Positions 52,010-60,680 of a stretch of DNA of 64,000 bases are shown here, in pieces. The stretch is taken from the NCBI RefSeq assembly GCF_001482405.1, contig NZ_LPXO01000010.1, forward strand, positions 94,305 to 158,304, given 5' to 3'. The translations under genes were made by a program, and so were the position numbers. The notes under the pieces were generated by a model. That model was not told the origin of the DNA and did not search any database. It worked only from the letters and a program-made list of their open reading frames with translations. Origin of the DNA: Pseudoponticoccus marisrubri (GTDB lineage: Bacteria > Pseudomonadota > Alphaproteobacteria > Rhodobacterales > Rhodobacteraceae). The first letter of the stretch is position 1, and every line of letters begins with the position of its first letter.

Positions 52010-53133
52010 CGGTTCTGAAAGGCATGACCTGGAGCCACCCGCGCGGGTATGACCCGATGGTGGCCTGCGCCGCGCTCTGGTCCGAGCGCTCGGGTGTCGC
52101 CATCGACTGGGACAAGCGCAGCCTGCAGGATTTCGAGAGCTTCCCGGTCGAGGAGCTGGCCCGCGCCTATGACCTGATCGTCATCGACCACCCCCATACC
52201 GGGCAGATCGTGGCCGAGGGCTGTCTTGCCCCGCTCGACACGCCCGACCGCGCCGAGGAAATGGCGGCGATCGCGCGCGGCAGCGTCGGGCCGTCCTTTG
52301 CCAGCTACACCATGGCGGGGCGGCAATGGGCCTTGCCGCTGGATGCCGCGACGCAGGTGCAGGCCTGGCGCCCCGACCTGCTGGACGGCCCCGTGACCGG
52401 CTGGGACGCGGTGATCGCGCAGGCCCGTGCCGGGCGCGTGGTGCTGCCGCTGCGCCCGCCGCATGTGCTGATGTGCGTCATGACCTTTGCCGCCAACCTG
52501 GGCCGCGCGCCCGCCCCGGTGGAGACGCACGGCTTTCTCGACCCCGAGACCGGGGCCGAGGACAGCGCCCGCCTGCAGGAGCTGGCCGCGCTGGTCGCGC
52601 CCGAGTGCCACGGCATGGACCCGATCGCCGCCTTCGAGGCGATGGCCGAGCAGGGCTCCGGGCTGGCGCTCTGCCCCTATGGCTATGGCTATGCGAATTA
52701 CGCGCTGGACGGGTTCCGCCCGCATCGGCTGGCCTTTGGCGACATCCCCGTGCTGGGCACGAACGGGCCCTGCGGCGCGGCGCTGGGGGGCACGGGGATC
52801 GCGGTCTCGGCCCGCTCGTCCCATGTCGCGGCGGCGCGCGATTTCGCCTATTACGTGGCCTCGGGCCCGGTGCAGGCAGGCCCCTATGCCGCCGCCGGCG
52901 GCCAGCCCGGCCATCGCGACGCCTGGACCGATCCGCGGATCAATGCCCGCTTCCTGGGCTTCTTCCGGAACACGCTGGCCACGCTCGACGCCTCCTACCT
53001 GCGGCCGCGCCATGACGGCTACATGATCTTCCAGCAGGCCGCGAGCGAGGTGCTGGACGCGGGCCTGAAGGCCCGCACCGCCCCCGCCGCGCTGACCGCC
53101 AAGCTCAACGAGATGTACCAGACATGCCTGTGA
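52006..53133 (+). CDS. Solute-binding-protein-fold protein lacking a signal peptide, inside a CoA-transferase operon
   Basis: A 375-residue homologue of the product of 8920-10032. It starts [17 protein letters not shown] with no signal sequence and shares WDKRSLQDF, YDLIVIDHPHTGQI, GFRPHRLAF and GGTGIAVSAR. The fold resembles type-2 extracellular solute-binding proteins, but the lack of export signal and the 4- and 10-base overlaps with the flanking CoA-transferases imply a cytoplasmic protein made together with them. The dedicated binding protein of the island's ABC transporter is a different gene (56355). Function is unknown; substrate delivery or an enzyme subunit are possible. Confidence 0.82.
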   Translation: MTVLKGMTWSHPRGYDPMVACAALWSERSGVAIDWDKRSLQDFESFPVEELARAYDLIVIDHPHTGQIVAEGCLAPLDTPDRAEEMAAIARGSVGPSFASYTMAGRQWALPLDAATQVQAWRPDLLDGPVTGWDAVIAQARAGRVVLPLRPPHVLMCVMTFAANLGRAPAPVETHGFLDPETGAEDSARLQELAALVAPECHGMDPIAAFEAMAEQGSGLALCPYGYGYANYALDGFRPHRLAFGDIPVLGTNGPCGAALGGTGIAVSARSSHVAAARDFAYYVASGPVQAGPYAAAGGQPGHRDAWTDPRINARFLGFFRNTLATLDASYLRPRHDGYMIFQQAASEVLDAGLKARTAPAALTAKLNEMYQTCL

Positions 53134-54287
53134 CCGCCGACACGCCCGGCCTGCTGGACGGGCTGACCGTCCTCGATTTCAGCCAGTTCCTGTCCGGCCC
53201 CTTCGCCGCGCTGCGGCTGGGCGATCTGGGCGCGCGGGTCATCAAGGTGGAGCGTGCCGGCGGCGGCGATCTCTGCCGCGGCATGTACCTGACGCCGACC
53301 GATGACATGGGGCGGGACTCGACCCTGTTCCACACGATCAACCGCGGCAAGGAGAGCTTTGCCGTCGATCTCAAGGATCCGGACGGGCTGGCACAGGTGC
53401 GCGCGCTGATCGCCGGGGCCGACGTGCTGATCCAGAACTTCCGCCCCGGGGTGATCGACCGGCTGGGGCTGGGCCAGCGGGCGGTGGCCGAGATCAACCC
53501 GCGGCTGGTCTATTGCTCGATCACCGGCTTCGGGACCGAGGGGCCCTGGGTCGCGCGGCCCGGGCAGGACCTGCTGGCGCAGGCGCGCTCGGGGCTGATG
53601 TTCCTCAACGGCGATGAGGGTCAGGGGCCGCTGCCCTTCGGGCTGGCCATTGCCGACGTGCTGGCCGGCACGGCCATCGTGCAGGGCGCGCTGGCGGCGC
53701 TGGTGCGGCGCGGGCGGACGGGGCAGGGGGGGCATGTGGAGACCAGCCTGCTGGACTGCCTGATCGATTTCCAGTTCGAGGTGCTGACCACCTATCTCAA
53801 CGATGGCGGGCGGCTGCCCGAGCGCGCGGGCTATCGCAATGCCCATGCCTACCTGTCCGCGCCCTACGGGATCTACCCCACCGCCGACGGCTACCTGGCG
53901 CTGGCCATGACCCCGCTGGACCGGCTCGCCCCGCTGCTGGACCCGCTGGAGCTGGCCGGGCTGGGCGACAGCGCGCCGTTCCGCCGGCGCGACGAGCTCA
54001 AACGCCGCATCGCCGCGCAGCTGTCCGAGCGGGCCACCGAGGCCTGGCTGGCGGTGCTGGAGCCCGAGGATATCTGGTGCGCCGGCGTGCTGGACTGGGA
54101 CAGCCTGCTGCGGGAAGAGGCGTTCCGCCGGCTCGACATGCTGCAGGAATTGCCCCGCCCCGAGGGCGACGCGATGCACACGCTGCGCGCCCCGATCCGG
54201 GTGGATGGCGCGCGCCCGCGCGGCCGCGCCGCGGGGCCCGCGCTGGGGCAGCATACCGAGGCGATCCGGCAGGAGTTCGGCCTGTGA
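53124..54287 (+). CDS. CaiB/BaiF family CoA-transferase, second of the pair
   Basis: A 387-residue class III CoA-transferase with LTVLDFSQFLSGP, RVIKVERAGGGD, NFRPGVIDRLGLG and [13 protein letters not shown]. It begins within the 3' end of the signal-less binding protein and overlaps the lactonase start by 4 bases. High similarity to 50861-52009 suggests duplication and either subunit pairing or two related substrates. Confidence 0.9.
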   Translation: MPVTADTPGLLDGLTVLDFSQFLSGPFAALRLGDLGARVIKVERAGGGDLCRGMYLTPTDDMGRDSTLFHTINRGKESFAVDLKDPDGLAQVRALIAGADVLIQNFRPGVIDRLGLGQRAVAEINPRLVYCSITGFGTEGPWVARPGQDLLAQARSGLMFLNGDEGQGPLPFGLAIADVLAGTAIVQGALAALVRRGRTGQGGHVETSLLDCLIDFQFEVLTTYLNDGGRLPERAGYRNAHAYLSAPYGIYPTADGYLALAMTPLDRLAPLLDPLELAGLGDSAPFRRRDELKRRIAAQLSERATEAWLAVLEPEDIWCAGVLDWDSLLREEAFRRLDMLQELPRPEGDAMHTLRAPIRVDGARPRGRAAGPALGQHTEAIRQEFGL

Positions 54288-55390
54288 CGCAGGACGGCCA
54301 AAGCCTGTTCTTCATCGGCAGCTGCACCCGCCCGCTGCCCTATTTCGCCAGCGCCAATGGCGCGGGGCTGACGGGGGTCTTCCTGGATGAAGAGACCGGC
54401 GCCTGCACCAGGGCGGGCGTCACCACCGGGATCGACAACCCGACCTATGCCGCGATCAGCGCGGACGGGCGGATGCTCTACGCGTCCTCCGAGGTGGTGG
54501 ACTGGCACGAGGGCACGCTGAGCGCCTATGCCATCGACCGGGCGGGCGGCACGCTGGCTTATGTCAACAAGGCGGTGACGCGCGGCAACGTGGCCGCGCA
54601 GGTCTCGCTCGACCGGAGTGACCGTTTCGTGGCCTGCGTCAACTATGCCTTCATGCCGCCCGGCGCGGGCCCCGACCGCGCCGTGGTGATCTTTGCCCGC
54701 GCCCCCGATGGCGGGCTGGGGCCCGTCACGGCCGAGGCGCGGCTGTCCGGCCATGGCCCCGACCCCGACCGGCAGGCGCGGTCGCACGCGCATTGCCTGC
54801 GCTTCAGCCGCGACAACCGGCTGGCGCTGGTGGCGGATCTGGGCACCGACCGGGTAGAGCTCTTCCGCTTCGATGCCGCCTCGGGCGCGCTGGCGCCCGC
54901 GGGCGCGGTGGGGCTGCCGCCGGGAACGGGGCCGCGCCATATCGAGATGCACCCCCGGCGCGACATCGCCTATGTGGTGGGCGAGCTGAACGCGACGCTG
55001 GCCACGATCGCGCTGGACAGCGGCGCGGCGGCCGGGCGCTGCCTGCATGTCGCCCCCTGCCTGCCGCCCGGGGGGCCGCCGGGCACGCATGGCTCGGCGG
55101 TGAAGATCAGCCCCGATGGCGGGCATCTCTATGTCGGCAACCGGGGGCACGACTCGATCGCGCATCTGCGCGTCGATGCCGGCGGCGTGGCGCGGTTTGC
55201 CGGCACCGTGCCCTGCGGCGGCGCCACGCCGCGCGACCTGGCACTCAGCCCCTCGGGGCGGGTGCTGGTCGTGGCCAACCAGGACAGCGACCGGGTGGAG
55301 GTGTTCCGCCGCGGCCCCGATGGCGGGCTGGCGCCGCTGGGGCCGGGCTTCGCCACCGGCACGCCCACCTGCGTGGCCTTCCTGCCCTAG
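54284..55390 (+). CDS. Seven-bladed beta-propeller lactonase-like protein (6-phosphogluconolactonase YbhE type)
   Basis: A 368-residue protein made of repeating beta-propeller blades, each with D-G-R/H-x-L-Y or similar turns (SADGRMLYASSE, SPDGGHLYVGNRG, SPSGRVLVVANQD) and GTGPRHIEMHP as in YbhE. Members hydrolyse sugar lactones. It starts with GTG at 54284, overlapping the CoA-transferase stop. No signal peptide. Its stop codon shares a CTAG with the stop of the convergent IclR gene. Confidence 0.87.
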   Translation: MTQDGQSLFFIGSCTRPLPYFASANGAGLTGVFLDEETGACTRAGVTTGIDNPTYAAISADGRMLYASSEVVDWHEGTLSAYAIDRAGGTLAYVNKAVTRGNVAAQVSLDRSDRFVACVNYAFMPPGAGPDRAVVIFARAPDGGLGPVTAEARLSGHGPDPDRQARSHAHCLRFSRDNRLALVADLGTDRVELFRFDAASGALAPAGAVGLPPGTGPRHIEMHPRRDIAYVVGELNATLATIALDSGAAAGRCLHVAPCLPPGGPPGTHGSAVKISPDGGHLYVGNRGHDSIAHLRVDAGGVARFAGTVPCGGATPRDLALSPSGRVLVVANQDSDRVEVFRRGPDGGLAPLGPGFATGTPTCVAFLP

Positions 55391-56211
55391 CCCTGCGGGC
55401 CGGTCGCGGCGTTCCAGCCGGTGAAGCCGCTGAGCACGCGGGCCGCGTCGCGCAGATCGGCGAGCACCTCGTCCACGCCGGGCGTGCCCTCGGCATCGAC
55501 CTGCGGCAGGTAGGGCACGGTCAGCGCCGCGATGGCATGGCCATCGGCGCCCAGGATCGGCGCCGAGAGGTTCACCACGCCCACCGTCTGCAGCGAGTCC
55601 ATGCGCTCGAAGCCGTCGCGGCGCACCTGCTCCAGCCGGTCGGCCAGCTCGGCCGGCATGGCGCGCGGCGGCGCCCCGGGGGGCGTGGTCTCGGCCACCA
55701 TCATCTCGCGCGTCTCTTGCGTGGCGAAGGCCAGCAGCACATGGCCCGAGCCGGTGTCGAACAGGTCGATATGGCTGCCCACCCGGATCGAGATGCCCCA
55801 GTAGCCGGGCGCCTCCTGCTGGGCCACGACGACGGCGGCGCCGCGGTCGAAGACGACCAGCTGATTCGCCTGCTGCGTGCGGGTGGCCAGCTCGCGCATG
55901 CGCGGGGTGGCGAAGGAGGCCAGCCGCCGCGTCGGCGCGTGCAACTGCGCCAGCCCGAACATCTTGAGCGTCAGCGCGTAGCGGTCGCCATCGGTCTTGG
56001 TGACGTAGCCGCGCCGCATCAGACGGTCGAGCATGCGGTAGAATTCATTGGGCGACCGGCCGAGCGCCTTGGCGATCTCGGCCTGGGTCAGCCCCCCTTC
56101 GATGCCGGACAGCAGTTCGAGAATGTCGAGCCCCTTGTCCAGCGCCGGCGCGCGATAGCGGTCTTCCTCGGCGGGTTTCGTGCTCAACGGGTCGGCTCCT
56201 TTCCCTGACAT
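55387..56211 (-). CDS. IclR-family transcriptional regulator of the 49-64 kb island
   Basis: A 274-residue IclR protein with a winged helix-turn-helix (LDKGLDILELLSGIEGG, then LTQAEIAKALGRSPNEFYRM) and an effector domain (QQANQLVVFDRGAAVVVAQQ, GSHIDLFDTGSGHVLLAF). The start at 56211 is chosen by an AGG and because longer starts would cover a palindrome. It sits between the two arms of the island, and the 18-base motif at 50235 and 56293 is its likely operator. Confidence 0.9.
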   Translation of the reverse strand: MSGKGADPLSTKPAEEDRYRAPALDKGLDILELLSGIEGGLTQAEIAKALGRSPNEFYRMLDRLMRRGYVTKTDGDRYALTLKMFGLAQLHAPTRRLASFATPRMRELATRTQQANQLVVFDRGAAVVVAQQEAPGYWGISIRVGSHIDLFDTGSGHVLLAFATQETREMMVAETTPPGAPPRAMPAELADRLEQVRRDGFERMDSLQTVGVVNLSAPILGADGHAIAALTVPYLPQVDAEGTPGVDEVLADLRDAARVLSGFTGWNAATGPQG

Positions 56212-56229
56212 ATGAAAGCCTGCCTTCAT
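56212..56229. promoter_or_regulatory. Inverted repeat at the IclR start, possible autoregulatory site
   Basis: ATGAA (56212-56216) and TTCAT (56225-56229) form an inverted repeat around 8 bases, immediately upstream of the chosen IclR start. The half-sites match those of the stronger motif, but the spacer is one base longer. Confidence 0.4.
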
Positions 56230-56292
56230 TAGAGAATATTTCGCGGAATTCAAACGAAATCATTGACAGCACGGGGGTCGATACTTTTACCT

Positions 56293-56310
56293 ATGAAAAG
56301 ATTATCCATA
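56293..56310. promoter_or_regulatory. Probable IclR operator, copy 2
   Basis: ATGAAAAGATTATCCATA lies 45 bases upstream of the binding-protein start and 82 bases upstream of the divergent IclR start. It matches copy 1 at 50235 in 16 of 18 positions. Confidence 0.7.
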
Positions 56311-56354
56311 AATGAGAGTCACCAGGACGCTCAGGGGATAACAGGGAGGAAGAC

Positions 56355-57674
56355 ATGAAACTGATGACCTCGGCGTCCGCGGGCGCCCTGATCCTTGCCG
56401 CGGCCACGGCCGGCGGTGCATCCGCGCAGGAGCTGCCCGGCAGCTTCGAGGGCGTGACCATCGAGGCCAAGCTGATCGGCGGCCAGCAATACGAGGCGCT
56501 CTACAACCGGCTGGCGGAATGGGAGGCGGCGACCGGCGCCACGGTCGACGTGATCTCGAAGAAGAACCACTTCGAACTGGACAAGGAGATCAAGTCCGAC
56601 ATCGCCACCGGCCAGCTGGACTGGTGCGTGGGCTCGAACCATTCCTCCTTCGCGCCGCAATATCCCGGCATCTATGTCGATCTGCGCGAATACCTGCCCG
56701 AAGAGGCGCTGGCCGATTTCGTCGCCGGCAACATGGCGGCGGCCACGCTGGGCGACCGGCTGGTGATGCTGCCGCGGGCGCAGTTCGACGTCTCGGCCAT
56801 GTATTACCAGAAGGACCTCTACGAGGATGCCGACAACGCCGCGGCCTTCCAGGAGGAATACGGCTACGAGCTGGCCCCGCCCGAGACATGGGAGCAGGTG
56901 GCCGACCAGGCCAAGTTCTTTGCCGATGCGCCCAATTTCTACGGCACGCAATATGCCGGCAAGGAAGAGGCCATCGCCGGGCGCTTCTACGAGATCCTCG
57001 TGGCCAATGGCGGCGAGTTCCTGAACGAGGACGGCGAGCCCGCCTTCAACTCCGAGGCCGGGATCGAGGCGCTGAACTGGTTCGTCGATCTCTACGAGGC
57101 CGAGGCCGTGCCCGCGGGCGTGCCGAACTACCTTTGGGATGACCTGGGCCAGGGCTTTGCCAGCGGCACCGTGGCGCTGAACCTCGACTGGCCGGGCTGG
57201 GCCGGGTTCTTCAACGATCCCGAAGCGTCGAAGGTCGCCGGCAATGTGGGCGTCGCGCCGCCGCCGGTGGGCAGCGCGGGCATCCGCTCGGGCTGGTCGG
57301 GCTTCCACGGCTTCTCGGTCACCGAGGATTGCGCCCACCCCGAGGCCGCGGCCTCGCTGGTGTGGTTCCTGACCAACGAGGAGAGCCAGAAGCTGGAAAG
57401 CGCCGCCGGCCCGCTGCCCTCGCGCAACGCGGTCTGGGATCACGTGATCGCCGAGGCCGAGGGCGACGCCTACCGCTCCGAGGTGCTGGCCGCGTTCCAG
57501 ACAGCGGCCGAGACGGCCTTTGCCGTGCCGCAGACGCCCAGCTGGATCGAGATCACCAACGTGCTCTACCCCGAACTGCAGGCCGCGATCCTGGGCGACA
57601 AGACCCCGCAGGAGGCGCTGGACGATGCCGCCGAAGAGGCGACCATGGTCCTGGAGGACGCGGGCGAGCTCTGA
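56355..57674 (+). CDS. Extracellular solute-binding protein of CUT1 ABC transporter
   Basis: A 439-residue secreted sugar-binding protein with signal MKLMTSASAGALILAAATAGGASA. The mature part is a maltose-binding-type fold (NRLAEWEAATGATVDVISKK, RFYEILVANGGEFL, GTVALNLDWPGWAGFF). It opens the transporter operon of the island under the IclR operator at 56293. It differs from the signal-less paralogue at 52006, showing that this locus has both a periplasmic and a cytoplasmic member of the fold. A stem-loop follows. Confidence 0.92.
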   Translation: MKLMTSASAGALILAAATAGGASAQELPGSFEGVTIEAKLIGGQQYEALYNRLAEWEAATGATVDVISKKNHFELDKEIKSDIATGQLDWCVGSNHSSFAPQYPGIYVDLREYLPEEALADFVAGNMAAATLGDRLVMLPRAQFDVSAMYYQKDLYEDADNAAAFQEEYGYELAPPETWEQVADQAKFFADAPNFYGTQYAGKEEAIAGRFYEILVANGGEFLNEDGEPAFNSEAGIEALNWFVDLYEAEAVPAGVPNYLWDDLGQGFASGTVALNLDWPGWAGFFNDPEASKVAGNVGVAPPPVGSAGIRSGWSGFHGFSVTEDCAHPEAAASLVWFLTNEESQKLESAAGPLPSRNAVWDHVIAEAEGDAYRSEVLAAFQTAAETAFAVPQTPSWIEITNVLYPELQAAILGDKTPQEALDDAAEEATMVLEDAGEL

Positions 57675-57696
57675 GCCCGCGCGCGGCGTCGGGATT

Positions 57697-57720
57697 GGGG
57701 GCCGGCTCCCTACGGCCCCC
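57697..57720 (+). other. Intercistronic GC stem-loop after binding-protein gene
   Basis: GGGGGCCG (57697-57704) pairs perfectly with CGGCCCCC (57713-57720) around 8 bases, between the binding-protein stop and the permease. Fifth example in the window of a hairpin after a binding-protein gene. Confidence 0.65.
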
Positions 57721-57764
57721 GATCCACCCGTTCCCCATCCTTGCCATCCCGACAGGAGCCCCCG

Positions 57765-58661
57765 ATGAAGGCCTGGCGCCTCCCGCCCCATATCGTGCTG
57801 CTGATGCCGGCCGTCATCGTCCTGGCGGCGGTGGTGCTGATCCCGCTGGTGCTGTCGCTCTATTCCAGCTTCACGCCCTTCCGGCTGACCCGGCCGGACT
57901 CGATCTACCAGTTCATCGGCTTCCGCAACTACGAGCGGATCTTCACCGATGCCGATTTCTGGATCGCCTTCGGGCGCACCGTGCTGCTGCTGACCATCGC
58001 GCTGAACCTCGAGATGGTGCTGGGGCTGGGCCTGGCGCTGCTGGTCGAGCGCGCCAGCCGCGGCCAGCGCCTGCTGCGCACCATCCTGATGTTTCCGATG
58101 ATGTTCTCGCCCATCCTGGTGGGGTTCCAGTTCAAGTTCATGTTCAACGACAATGTCGGGCTGGTGAACAACGCGCTGCAATCGCTGGGGCTGACCGACC
58201 AGGCGATTCCCTGGCTGATCGACGGCACGCTGGCCTTCATCGCGATCACCATCGCCGAGGTGTGGTCCTCGACCTCGGTCTTCGCGATCTTCATCCTGGC
58301 CGGGCTGATGGCCATGCCGCGCGAGCCGATCGAGGCCGCCCGGGTGGATGGCTGCACCGCCTGGCAGACCTTCAAATACGTGACCTGGCCCTTTCTCATG
58401 CCCTTTGCCTTCATCGCGATGACGATCCGCAGCCTCGACGTGGCGCGGGCCTATGACATCATCAAGATCATGACCGATGGCGGCCCCGCCGGCCGGACCG
58501 AGGTGCTGTGGACTCTGATCGCGCGCACCGCCTATTCCGATGCCCGCATGGGGATGGCCAACGCGATGGCCTATGTCGCCATCCTGCTCTCGATCGCCTT
58601 CACGGCGCTCTTCTTCCGGCAGCTCGGCAAGGCCCGGGCCCAGGTGGCGGCGGATTGGTGA
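57765..58661 (+). CDS. ABC transporter permease (MalF-like, CUT1)
   Basis: A 298-residue inner-membrane permease with six helices and the EAA loop REPIEAARVDGCTAWQTFKY. The start at 57765 is supported by ACAGGAGCC. Its stop overlaps the next permease start (TGATG). Confidence 0.92.
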   Translation: MKAWRLPPHIVLLMPAVIVLAAVVLIPLVLSLYSSFTPFRLTRPDSIYQFIGFRNYERIFTDADFWIAFGRTVLLLTIALNLEMVLGLGLALLVERASRGQRLLRTILMFPMMFSPILVGFQFKFMFNDNVGLVNNALQSLGLTDQAIPWLIDGTLAFIAITIAEVWSSTSVFAIFILAGLMAMPREPIEAARVDGCTAWQTFKYVTWPFLMPFAFIAMTIRSLDVARAYDIIKIMTDGGPAGRTEVLWTLIARTAYSDARMGMANAMAYVAILLSIAFTALFFRQLGKARAQVAADW

Positions 58662-59530
58662 TGATGGACGCGAACCGCAAATCCCGCATCCGCAAGCGCC
58701 TGACCGACTGGGCCCTGACCGGGCTGCTGTTCCTGGCGATGTGCATCATCTGCCTGCCCGGGCTCTGGATCGTGCTGAACTCGCTGCGCCCCACGGTCGA
58801 GATCATGGCCAAGCCGCCGGTCTGGATCCCGCGCGAGCTGTCCTTCGACGCCTATGTCGCGATGTTCTCGGGCGTGGGGCAGGGCGGCATCCCGGTGGTG
58901 CAGTACTTCCGCAACTCGATGATCATCGCGGTGACCTCGACGATCATCTCGCTGGCGATCGGCATGTCGGGGGGCTATGCCTTTGCCCGCTACCGCTTCC
59001 GCTTCAAGGGCGGCTGGTTCCTCGGCCTGATGCTGACCCGGGCGGTGCCGGGCATCGCGCTGTCGCTGCCGCTCTTCTTCCTCTATGCGCGGGTCGGGCT
59101 GATCGACACCCATGCGGGGATGATCCTGGCCTACACGGCGCTCAACATCCCCTTCACCATCTGGCTGATCGACGGCTTCTTCCGGCAGGTGCCCAAGGAC
59201 CTGGCCGAGGCGGCGCAGATCGACGGCTGCACCCGCTGGCAGGCCTTCTGGCAGGTCGAGTTCCCGCTGGCCCGCCCCGGCATCGCCAGCGCCGGCATCT
59301 TCGCCTTCCTGATCTCGTGGAACGAGTTTGCGCTGGCGTCGCAGCTGACGCGGTCGACCGACAGCAAGACGCTGCCGGTGGGGCTGCTGGACTACACCGC
59401 CGAGTTCACCATCGACTGGCGCGGCATGTGCGCGCTGGCCGTGGTGATGATCATCCCCGCGCTGCTGCTGACCTACGCGGTGCAGAAACACCTGGTCTCG
59501 GGGCTGACCTCGGGCGCGATCAAGGGCTGA
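58661..59530 (+). CDS. ABC transporter permease (MalG-like, CUT1)
   Basis: A 289-residue permease with six helices and EAA loop KDLAEAAQIDGCTRWQAFWQ, followed by the typical FAFLISWNEFALA. ATG 58661 or the adjacent ATG 58664 may start it. It pairs with the MalF-like protein just upstream. Confidence 0.92.
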   Translation: MMDANRKSRIRKRLTDWALTGLLFLAMCIICLPGLWIVLNSLRPTVEIMAKPPVWIPRELSFDAYVAMFSGVGQGGIPVVQYFRNSMIIAVTSTIISLAIGMSGGYAFARYRFRFKGGWFLGLMLTRAVPGIALSLPLFFLYARVGLIDTHAGMILAYTALNIPFTIWLIDGFFRQVPKDLAEAAQIDGCTRWQAFWQVEFPLARPGIASAGIFAFLISWNEFALASQLTRSTDSKTLPVGLLDYTAEFTIDWRGMCALAVVMIIPALLLTYAVQKHLVSGLTSGAIKG

Positions 59531-59588
59531 GGCCCCGGGCCCGGCAAACGGCAAACACCGCACGGCACGTGCGATCGAAGGACAGGAC

Positions 59589-60680
59589 ATGGCAACGCTG
59601 ACGCTTTCACAGCTCGACAAGAGCTACGGCGCCTTCCACGCGGTCAAGGCGATCGACCTCGATGTCTCGGATGGCGAGTTCGTGGCGCTGGTCGGCCCCT
59701 CGGGCTGCGGCAAATCCACGACGCTGCGGATGATCGCGGGGCTGGAGGAGATCTCCAGCGGCGACATCCGGATCGGCACGCGGGTGGTCAACGACCTGCC
59801 CCCGCGCGACCGCAACATCTCTATGGTGTTCCAGAGCTACGCGCTCTACCCGCACATGACGGTGGCCGAGAACATGGGCTTCACGCTCAAGATCGCGGGC
59901 CGCGACAAGGCCGAGATCGACCGCGCGGTGACCGAGGCGGCGCGCGTGCTCGAGATCGAGCCGCTGCTGGACCGCCGGCCGGCGCAGCTGTCCGGCGGGC
60001 AGCGCCAGCGCGTCGCCATGGGCCGCGCCATCGTGCGTGACCCCGACGTGTTCCTCTTCGACGAGCCGCTGTCGAACCTCGACGCCAAGCTGCGCGGCCA
60101 GATGCGCACCGAGATCAAGCAGCTGCACGCCCGGCTGGGCGCCACCATCGTCTATGTCACCCATGACCAGGTCGAGGCGATGACCCTGGCCGACCGGATC
60201 GTCATCATGAAGGACGGCCGGATCGAGCAGGTCGGCACGCCGGACGAGGTGTTCAACCACCCCGCCAGCCTCTTCGTCGCGGGGTTCATCGGCTCGCCGC
60301 CGATGAACATGGCGCCGGCCACGGTGCAGGGCGGGCGGCTGGTGCTGGGCGATGGCGCCGCGCTGCCGGTGCCGCCCGACATCACCGTGCCCGAGGGCGC
60401 GCGGGTGACGCTGGGGCTGCGCCCCGACGATCTCTATCCCGAGGGGCACGGCATCCATTCCGAGGATGGCCACGCGGTCGAGAGCCGCGAGCTGGCCGTC
60501 GACATCTCGGAGCCCCTAGGCAACGAGACGCTGCTTTTCGTGCCCTTCGGCGGCAGCACATGGACCGCGCGGATGCTCAACCCCCGCGCGGTGCGGCGCG
60601 GCGAGACGCTGCGCTTTCACTTCGATCTGTCGCGCGCGCATCTCTTCGACGCCGACACCGGACAAAGCCTGAGGACCTGA
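59589..60680 (+). CDS. ABC transporter ATP-binding protein (UgpC/MalK family)
   Basis: A 363-residue CUT1 ATPase with Walker [25 protein letters not shown] signature, Walker [17 protein letters not shown], switch [10 protein letters not shown] and a C-terminal TOBE region. The start at 59589 has GAAGGACAGG upstream. Its stop overlaps the dehydratase ATG (TGATG), which ties import to catabolism. Confidence 0.93.
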   Translation: MATLTLSQLDKSYGAFHAVKAIDLDVSDGEFVALVGPSGCGKSTTLRMIAGLEEISSGDIRIGTRVVNDLPPRDRNISMVFQSYALYPHMTVAENMGFTLKIAGRDKAEIDRAVTEAARVLEIEPLLDRRPAQLSGGQRQRVAMGRAIVRDPDVFLFDEPLSNLDAKLRGQMRTEIKQLHARLGATIVYVTHDQVEAMTLADRIVIMKDGRIEQVGTPDEVFNHPASLFVAGFIGSPPMNMAPATVQGGRLVLGDGAALPVPPDITVPEGARVTLGLRPDDLYPEGHGIHSEDGHAVESRELAVDISEPLGNETLLFVPFGGSTWTARMLNPRAVRRGETLRFHFDLSRAHLFDADTGQSLRT

